This document shows, piece after piece, positions 56,251 through 64,000 of a DNA stretch of 64,000 nt. The DNA comes from Theristus sp. LFF4_11. Lineage: Eukaryota; Nematoda; Chromadorea; Monhysterida; Xyalidae. The notes under the pieces are model-generated. The model was not told where the DNA came from. It searched no databases and worked only from the letters and a program-made list of their open reading frames with translations. The stretch covers positions 1-64,000 of the forward strand of contig JASANC010001512.1 in NCBI GenBank assembly GCA_030248135.1, in the 5' to 3' direction. Made by a program: the position numbers and the translations under genes. Each line of letters starts with the position of its first letter. The first letter of the stretch is position 1.

Positions 56251-58472
56251 TCACACGTCCTCTACGCCCTCAGCCTCCTCAACCTCGACATCCACCACGG
56301 CAGCAAGTGTCGGTTCGTCTGTGTTCGCTCCCTGTGTCGTCGTATTTCCTCGTCCGTCGGTCCCCACATGTTCGACTGATCGTAATCGGGGTGATAGCGG
56401 GTCATTGCTGTCGTCGCCATTGTCGACGAGCTGCTCATGGTGGTCGTGTACGTTGGCGTCGTGGTCCACGGGCTCGTCGAGGTTGCCCTCGTCGAAGACT
56501 TCGTGCCTGATTCGGCCGTCTCCACTGCGGTCTGGTCGAGATTCAGCGCGATTCGCGGATTCACGCCGGAACGCCGTGGAATGGGAATGGGGATTTTGCC
56601 GAAAAACTGCGCGGCACCGGGCGGCGGCGGCGGTTTCGGCGGTGGAGTGGTGACGGCTGTTTGGGGCGGGGCAGGGGCAGGCGTCGGAAATGGTTGCACG
56701 GTTGAGGACGACCACGAGAGACGCTCGCGGAAACGTTCCCACTGAAACGGTTGGTTGCGAAAGCTGACAACAAGTCAACTATGAAAACAATGAATTCATA
56801 AAGCTGATGTCGGTGAAATGTTCATGCGGCATGATGGACATCGTGCTGCCAAACAATGAATTATAAACTGTGTTAGTGAAATGTTCACTTGGTCACTGTT
56901 GCTTGCAATCTTCTCCAGCACACTGGCGATGTCCGTCTGCGAGAGGCCGCGCAGGTCGACGCCAGGCACCCCGGCCAGGTAAACGGGAATATCGGCGATG
57001 CGAATCTTGTTCGACCGATGCCACGGAGTCGTGAACTGGGCGGAGTTGCGTGCGCGAACCTGCGATCAGGCGCACAATTTGGAAATAAGAGATGTATGTT
57101 TTTTGACACTTATTGCCAAGTGTCAAACGTGCTTGATAATTGGCCAAAGTGTCAAAAGTATCGAAAACGGCATGCATTTTATGCAAACTCAACGCTAGAC
57201 TCAATAACTGGCCAAAAACAATTTTCGTTCAGAACCGGTTAGCCCTTTTCAATTTCAATCTTGCTTTTCATCAGTCGACCAGACCAACCTGGCACTGAAC
57301 ATGGAGATCCAGACCGGCTGGGAAACGCAGCTTCTCGCTGTACCCCTGATAGATCCAGTTGACTTTCAACGTGAACAAATCACGGTGCATCGATCGATCT
57401 CCGGACTCCACCCAACACTGGAGGTCATAGCGGCGGTCTGAATATAGCGAGAGAGACACGATGGCACAAAGATACAAAGTTATAATCGAGTATGAATCGC
57501 TGGACAGGCGGCCGGACATTTATACGGAGGTGGCGGAACAGTTCTTACCGAATGGCGGGACATTTGTGCTGAAGTACAGTGGCAGCACAGTTCAACCGGA
57601 ATAGTGGAACATTGGTTATTACCGTATTACCCCCATTAAACCCCCCCCCCACCATTAATCCCCCCCACCAATAAACCCCCACCCCCCCGACCAGTTTCCG
57701 AATAATCCCCCCCCCACAAATAATCCCCCATGGGGGATTATTGGAGATCTGTTTGAAACACATACCCAGCGAATTCAGTGGCTGGTTGCAGTGAAAATGA
57801 TGAAATTGTGCTACCAAAGGCCCCAAATGGGTGAGTTAATAGTAATTTCATTACAAAAGGCTGTTATAAAAGGAAATTTCTATGTAGAGTAGAAGTTTCT
57901 GCGACTTTCTTGCCTGCCATGCAATGTATTTTTGCTATTTTTCAACAAACCCCCACCCCTAGAATTTTTTGTAAAATAAACCCCCCCACCAATAATCCCC
58001 CCCCACCAATAAACCCCCACCCCTAAAAGTCGCTGACGTATTAATCCCCCATGGGGGTTTATTGGGGGTAATACGGTAGGTGGCGGGTCAGTTCTAACCG
58101 GATGGCGGGTCATTTGTACTAAAGTGGCAGGACAGTTCCACCCGAATAGTGCGGCATTGGCTATTAGGTGGCGGGACAGTTCTACCGGAATGGTGGGCGA
58201 CATTGGTGGCCAGGAATACCGAGTGGCCAGAAAGTTGACCTGACTACAAAAGGCATCACAGCGAAACGAGGCCGTTGGTGCTCACCGGACGTGTCCTCAT
58301 TGTCATTCCAATAGGCCGGCTCCGACCAGCGCACGCGAAAGTCGTAAATGTCAAACACCTGCGTGTTCATGTACTTCACGTCCATGATCATCTTTGTGCC
58401 GGTCATGCTGGCGCGCACGCGGTGCAACCGGGACGGCGTCGTTGGCCTGCTGGCCGTCTTCTTGCCGCCCCA
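56251..58472 (-). CDS. 3' part of an unrecognised gene with an FN3-like segment, four exons visible
   Basis: Exons on the minus strand: 58286-58472, 57289-57437, 56889-57059, 56251-56763, joined in phase by GT-AG introns. The joined peptide contains FDIYDFRVRWSEPAYWND, RRYDLQCWVESGDRS, LRFPAGLDLHVQCQ and then VRARNSAQFTTPWHRSN. That order of W, Y and the VRARNSA..TTPW strand resembles a fibronectin type III domain. IRIADIPVYLAGVPGVDLRG follows. With phase-0 splicing the last exon reads into an acidic tail (DEGNLDEPVDHDANVHDHHE and on) ending EGVEDV. A second frame of the same exon is proline-rich (TPPPKPPPPPGAAQFFGKIP) and also open. The 5' end is not found; an ATGGTCGACG|GTAAGA donor-like site near 58918 may mark an earlier exon. 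I assign no function. Confidence 0.6.
57529..58203. repeat. Minisatellite split by a transposon, in the second intron-side interval of the FN3-like gene
   Basis: Repeats of GGTGGCGGGACAGTTCTACC followed by GGAATGGCGGGACATTTGT occur at 57529-57615 and 58079-58203, about 80-90 bp per double unit. They are interrupted by the element at 57622-58076. Copies differ by a few bases. Confidence 0.7.
57622..58076. mobile_element. 455-bp element with CCGTATTAC termini and TA flanks, copy 1
   Basis: Begins CCGTATTACCCCCATTAAAC and ends with the reverse complement (GTTTATTGGGGGTAATACGG); TA lies on both sides. Long C runs and the palindrome AATAATCCCCCATGGGGGAT flank a unique core containing GAATTCAGTGGCTGGTTGCA. 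It inserted into the minisatellite. A TA target duplication suggests Tc1/mariner-like mobilisation. Confidence 0.8.
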
Positions 58473-60929
58473 CTTGACAAAAAAATAAATGAAATGACTA
58501 AAGGTGCATTCATGAAGCTGTATTTAGTGGCCGCGTAGCTATATTTTAACACAGTTATGCGTCAGTAAGTACTGCTGCAAGAATGCCGTTTAACACAGGA
58601 TTAATATTTAGAGAGCAACAACTTTAGTAATGAAAAAAGCTTTCCTGCCACTGACGAAATTAATGAAGCAGTATTTAGTTACACGTGTGGCTGCGTTAAA
58701 CCATCACAGCTGTGCGTCACTAAATACTGTCTCATGACTACAGCCGCTTGTTTGCAGTCCTATTTCACAAGGAAAACACTCTCAATTGAACAGGCGTTGC
58801 GTTTTCAGTGTGCTATACGACCAATCAATGGGCGTCAAATTCTACTGCAGACCACCTTGCGTTTGCGTTTGGTTCCCACGATTCCAAAAAGTGTCTGAAC
58901 CTGAACGCTTTCTTACCGTCGACCATCGAGGTGCCGATTCCGAAAAGCCACTCAGCCAATTAATCGTGATTAGGGACATCCAAGTGTGAAAAGAAAACGG
59001 CTGCATTGTTGTTGGCTTTATTCAATTCTCGATAGAACTTGTTTGTTTATTATATCGGTTCGTTGCGACAAACAGAAAGAAAACAGTTTCTAATTCATGT
59101 AACATCAAATTATTACGTCAACGGAATATTTGTTGCCATTTCAATGCCGGAGTATGCAATGATGTTCGCTGCAGTATACTCCAATTATTATACGCGTGAA
59201 TGACCTGAAATGCAGACGAAGAAAAACTGAATTGGTTTCAATTAAATCAATTTTTCAATGTTTTTTGTCAACCTTGACAAGAAAACTTGAAACGAGTTTA
59301 GTTTCCGAGCGTTCAGGCAACAATGTGGCGCGTTTCAACGTTGTTTTCAAATTGCGCATACATAATCGTGTTATAACATCAGTCATACGTACCGTGAAGT
59401 ACCAGCGAACAGTCCATAATACGTGGAATTCGATTTCTAACGTAAAAAAGGGTGCGCGCTACTTTGACTTTTTTTCATTTTTGTCAAAGTTAGTCTTGAT
59501 CGCATCATCATAACCCAAATGTCCGTGGGCTGAAACAGCAGTGGAGATTCACAGTAGCAGAAACCAAAGCCAATCAACGTGCGCCTAAAGAGTTTGGATG
59601 TGTTCACTGCATTTTTTGTGTCAACAGAAACGATTCATTATCCTGACGATGCAGGTTTCTTCTTCAAGGAAAAAGTGTAATTGCCATGAGTCAAAAAAGA
59701 AAACCGGATTTTTGTTTGTTTGTATGCACATTGTATGCAAAAGTGAGCAGTTTTTTCCGAAAAGGACAGAGTCACAATAGAATCTCATTTTCTGCCCGTA
59801 TGTTCGCAAAAATAACAAAACTGAATATCCTTCACGCAATTACTAAACCGAGCAAGCAAAATTATGCTGGCCAGACCGCGATATTTTGGGACAAAAAAGC
59901 AGAAGCAATCAAAGTTACTGATGATAGTAAGCATTCAGAAAAATCACTGAAAAAACTGGTTCATTTTTGGCAAAATTAATTTCCACTTCAAACTACGACA
60001 ATGAAAAAAAAAGTTTTTTTTTTCAGTAATGCAAACAATACCGCACAGAAATGTGGAGCAGAGGAGACCAAGTTGGATGCACAAAAAGTCTTCGCAATTT
60101 ACTTGGTCCAAAAGGGAAAACCGGGCAAACAACTCAATAAAAGTCATCCATCAATAAAACGTAATAAATAATCGGGGTATAAATGGTTATTTCCAATGTT
60201 TTATTGTTAACAATAATGCTTTCAACCAGACCATTGGAAAACTTGCTCGTGTGGTCAGAAAATTAAAACCACATCACACTAATCATCGCGTTATGACGCA
60301 TTCTCATGACGAAACTTTTATGTCATCAGATGGGAAATTCCGAGCAAAATTGTTCCAGAATTTGTTATTGCATCTGCTTTTAAATTTTCAAATTTCCGAG
60401 TTGCTGAATGGCTACAGTTGTGCTTTGGTTGTTAGTGTTTTATCTTGCTGGTGAATCATTTCTTGTTTTGTTTTGTTTTGTCAGCAACAAAAACATGTTT
60501 TTCTTCTGCAGACCTTTCAGACTCATCAATAAATCTGGCTTGTTTTTCAGTTGGTTTGTTTGTAATGCTGGAAAACAGGACAGCGTACCGTGAGGCGCGA
60601 GCCAATCAGCATTGTGGCAGATTTTTTACATCGCGTGTTTCTGCAATGGTTTTTTTGGGGCACAACGAATGGCGTATTTTTCATTTTATCATTGCACGAA
60701 ACAGTTTTTTTGACACGCTAATTTATGAAAAGAAAGAAACTCATGCAGACTGAACGGCAATGAGCGTAAATTTTACAGACGACGCAAGCAAAACCAATAG
60801 AATAAAATGTTCAACAAAAATATTTCATGCGGAAAAAGTGGTGTAAACAGATGATCGGTTTGAATGGAATCAATATTGCAACATGTTTTCATGAATACTC
60901 CGCGTACCCATACAGCTTTCGGCGGTATA
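58473..60929. other. No gene confirmed
   Basis: AT-rich, with only short frames. The interval 58880-58980 on the minus strand may contain an upstream exon of the FN3-like gene (WLFGIGTSMVDG before a GTAAGA donor), but the junction phase does not fit the next exon. Confidence 0.35.
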
Positions 60930-61320
60930 CCGTATTACCTCTAATAAACCCCCATGGGGGTTTATTTCTTCAGCGACTTCTGGGGATGGGGGTTTATTTT
61001 TGTGGGGGGGGGGGCTTTATTTTGGGGGGGGTTTATTTGGAAACCATTTTTAGGAGTGGGCAAAATGGCAAAAATACCTTCCATGGCAGGAAGGAAGTCG
61101 CAGAAACTTCTACTCTACATAGAAATTTTCTTTTACAACAGCCTTTTGTAATGAAATTACCATTAACTTATCCATTTGGGGCCTTTGGTAGCACAATTTC
61201 ATCATTTTCACTGCAACCAGCCACTGAATTCGCTGGGTATGTGTTTCAAACAGGTTTCAATAATCCCCCATGGGGGATTATTTTGGGGGGGGGGATTATT
61301 TGGAAACTTGTCGAGGGGGT

Positions 61321-61362
<42 letters not shown>

Positions 61363-61379
61363 TAATAGAGGTAATACGG
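60930..61379. mobile_element. 450-bp element with CCGTATTAC termini, copy 2, inverted
   Basis: Ends CCGTATTACCTCTAATAAAC and GTTTAATAGAGGTAATACGG with TA on both sides. The core (TGCAACCAGCCACTGAATTC and on) is the reverse complement of the 57.6-58.1 kb copy. A G run of about 40 bases near 61320-61360 is probably variable. Confidence 0.85.
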
Positions 61380-61395
61380 TATTCATAAAAAATTA

Positions 61396-61592
61396 GGAGT
61401 TCTGACCGGAGTGAGACCGGCACCGGATCACATGCAGACCGGATTGTGTTGACCGGGTTATACAGACCGTATTGTTTGCAGACCGGATTATAGATGGACC
61501 GGATTACACAGACCAAATTATATGCGGACCGGGTTGTACAGACCGGATTATGCAAATGCGGACCAGACCGGACCGGACATCGCAAATGCGCT
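61396..61592 (+). repeat. Degenerate short tandem repeat (GACCGGATTATA-like)
   Basis: Motifs of the form CAGACCGGATTATA recur about ten times with a spacing of 14-20 bases and many substitutions, directly beside the 60.9-61.4 kb element. Confidence 0.65.
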
Positions 61593-62953
61593 TTGAGTGC
61601 AGGGGTTCTTCGACACTTTCGCTTTTCACTCGTCATTATTTCTCAGTTCAAGAATTTTTGGGAATTGAAAGGAATCAGATGAACAAAAGACAAAGAACAG
61701 AACAAAAAGCAAATGTTCTTTTTTAAATTTTCAGAACTGTCGAGATGAGATACACGGTAGTGGATGACCACGCTCTGTAGACCTGATCCAAAAAGGTTTT
61801 CATTGGCATTCTGCTGTCAAAATGACATGCGCAAATCAAAAAATTGAAACAATTTACGGCATAAACCGCTGCGCTATATTTTACGGCAAATCAATTCTAT
61901 TTGTATGTAGTAACGCAAAACAAAGATTAAAAGAAAGCCACGTTCAGACATTGCATCTAAAACAGCATCAACAATGCTGCCCCGTGAGCCAAAGCTCCTG
62001 TCTGGAAACAATCGTACGACAAAGGAAACAAAGTTCACGAAGATCTCGCTGCAAATAGAATAACTGAAAAAGTGTCACAGTTTTCGGTTTAGAAACAATA
62101 GAGAGATGAAACAAGCACTAAACCTGTAATTCTGCATAATGCGCGAGAATATTGAGAAAAAAATCTAAACAATTTGTGGGAAGAGATGGTTCACTATAAC
62201 AATTCCTTGTTCGTGGCCATGGTAATTTTTTTCAAATCATCCAATTACCCTACACACACAATGTCGAACAAAACAATATTCCGATCCGTTCAGATGCGGC
62301 AAAAAATGAAAATTGTGCAGTCTATATTCTCTGCAGTCGACACGACAATCTCAAAACATGTGCAATTTATTGCATCAAAGGTTACAGTATGGCCTCATGA
62401 GTCGCTGTGGTGGCCGGCCTTAGCCGTGTGCTTCCAAGATTGGTAGCTTCGTTTGAGCCTCTGTTTGCACCGGGCACGAATTTGCGGTTTTGCGGCTGCC
62501 GAGACTGGCATCGGAATTCCGGAGCCAGATTTGGCTTGGGGCTTCTGTTGGGTCTGGGACGACTACGTTCGACCGGGCCTCTTTTTTCAAGCGTTTGTTA
62601 GGGCCCAGGTTTCGGGCCTTTGATGTCAGTGGACCTTACTCCAGCCGTCTGTTGTGGGCAAACTTGTCTTCGAGTCTCTGTTCCAGCCTGGCATGCATGT
62701 TTGGCTCTGATCGCGGGCCGAGGCCTGTTTTCAGTTTTGTTGAGACCAAAGGTGGCCTTAGGCCCCTGTTCGGACGGAGCGTGGATTCATCTGTGTTTCC
62801 CGAACTTTCTTTAATGCCCTTTTTTCTGGCATACTTTAGATTTTTTTCTGTCGAACTTTGAGATTTCTTTGAATTTTTATTCCAGTGACAATGAAAATTT
62901 CGACAGATGAAAATGAAATAATTACGCCAACGCTACCGTGAAGATCAGGCATT
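61593..62953. other. No gene confirmed; GC-rich patch at 62400-62800
   Basis: The patch is GC-richer than its surroundings and open in one plus frame for 123 codons (62490-62861), without family resemblance or splice partners. Nothing else seen. Confidence 0.35.
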
Positions 62954-63217
62954 ACCGTAAAGTCTTGCATATAAGGTTCCTCCCACTTATAAGACCCCCA
63001 CCCAAAAGTGGGCGGAGTGTCACACGGCGGGAACCAAAAAAATTCAAAATTTTGACATGGTCGAAAACCTACCCCGTTTATAAGGCCCGGAATTCCTAAT
63101 GTTCGCTTTATAAGACCTCCTCCCACTTATAAGGCTGTCACACGAAATTCCACTTTTTTTAGAAATTTTTGATTTTCAAATTTATATAAGGAGACCTTAT
63201 ATGCAAGACTTTACGGC
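62954..63217. mobile_element. 264-bp MITE with roughly 28-bp inverted repeats
   Basis: The left end TACCGTAAAGTCTTGCATAT then AAGG is matched by the inverted right end TGCCGTAAAGTCTTGCATAT then AAGG. Internal motif CTCCCACTTATAAG(A/G) recurs four times in slightly altered form (62975, 63065, 63105, 63120). Confidence 0.8.
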
Positions 63218-64000
63218 ATTAGTTGCTGACGTCATGCTGTATTATGTGTTCCATGATGTCACAGCCATCTGACAGGTTGCATTACAGCGTGTGATTCATG
63301 ATGCAAAATACAATGTATGCTGTGTGATGGCAGGCGTTAAAAAGAACACCAGTGCAAAATGTTGCTCCGGAAAAATCGCCCACTCAACCAATCAACGAGA
63401 AGGTATTTTCGAAAAGGAAAGAAAAGAAAAATCAGCAGAGGACAAGTTTTCGCAGTTTCCACAGCAAACAAATGTCATATCAATTGTGCATATCATCTGC
63501 CCGTTACATTACATATATGTTGTCTTGTGATATAATTTTGTGGCGAATTCCGTGCATATTTTTACAAAAATCACCAAACACTTTAGAATACGCAACAAGT
63601 GCCGTAACATGGGTGAATGAAGTACGGGTTTTGTTACCGTATCAGGTCTCGACACGATCTCCGTGCAACGATTCGTATTTGTCAAGTGGGGAATAATTGA
63701 AAAATATGTAGAAAAATTTTTTTTGCGAAGTTTCTGCATTTCTGTTTTTCAACGTGTTTTTGTTGCATTGCATTTGGCAAAGCGTGTCGATTGATACCAT
63801 AACATAACAGTACCCAACTTACCCGACAGTACTTTATGGAGTTTAGTCATTTGACTAAAGTTTTTTTTAACCAAAACTCACTCGTTTCTGACAGCTGACA
63901 GACAGAAGGGCAGAAAATTTGTACAAAGAATGAAGCTAATTAATCATGACACTTTAGAGTGCGTGCGTCCGTGCGAGCAATATATTCGCATTTTTTCTGA
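63218..64000. other. No gene recognised at right edge
   Basis: AT-rich. A solo MITE end TACCGTATCAGGTCTCGACA lies at about 63638. No exon recognised. Confidence 0.4.

Noticed and set aside
62490..62861. 123-codon frame in a GC-rich patch
   Set aside because: Serine/leucine/arginine-rich composition as expected from GC-rich DNA; overlapping frames are open too.

Overview
This is invertebrate nuclear DNA. Coding regions are broken by canonical GT-AG introns, conserved animal genes are recognisable (a CIR1 co-repressor, a kidney-type glutaminase with ankyrin repeats, the ciliary protein IFT54/TRAF3IP1, a SEC14-GOLD lipid-transfer protein, an EF-hand protein), and most remaining space is short non-autonomous transposable elements. 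Introns run from about 57 bp to over 1 kb. Coding exons are GC-richer at third positions than the AT-rich surroundings. I cannot name the species; a protostome such as a nematode or a related small invertebrate is my inference. No operon, CRISPR array or prokaryotic signal was seen.

Layout: 1-7.4 kb is gene-poor. It holds a 2.2 kb fold-back element whose arms are tandem arrays, a hAT-type MITE nested in it with a perfect 8-bp target duplication, a 51-bp tandem repeat, and long homopolymer G/C tracts. 7.47-11.5 kb (+) is a complete nine-exon CIR1 gene with MITEs and a tRNA-related SINE in its introns. 12-25.8 kb is almost gene-free and carries several MITE families, a SINE and one possible small secreted-protein gene. 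25.9-26.9 kb (+) is a four-EF-hand calmodulin-like gene. It converges on a SEC14-like/GOLD gene on the minus strand (28.3-31.0 kb). 34.3-37.0 kb (-) is a three-exon gene for a 134-residue secreted protein ending in an LDL-receptor class A module.

38.8-39.5 kb is a second hAT MITE with a perfect 8-bp target duplication. 40.1-49.2 kb (+) holds two tandem glutaminase genes, each preceded by a tiny two- or three-exon gene. Copy A keeps all the substrate-binding residues. Copy B keeps the Ser-x-x-Lys nucleophile motif but has lost three substrate-contact residues. 49.7-53.2 kb (-) is a complete eight-exon IFT54 gene. 56.25-58.5 kb (-) is the 3' part of an unrecognised gene with an FN3-like segment and a last exon open in two frames. 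Its intron holds a minisatellite split by a transposon, and a second copy of that transposon lies inverted at 60.9 kb. 58.5-64 kb has only repeats.

The strongest biology is the glutaminase pair (one apparently active enzyme, one probable pseudo-enzyme) and the set of structurally clear non-autonomous elements. Gene models were spliced by eye using reading-frame continuity and remembered family sequences. All percent-identity or copy-number statements need a search I could not run.
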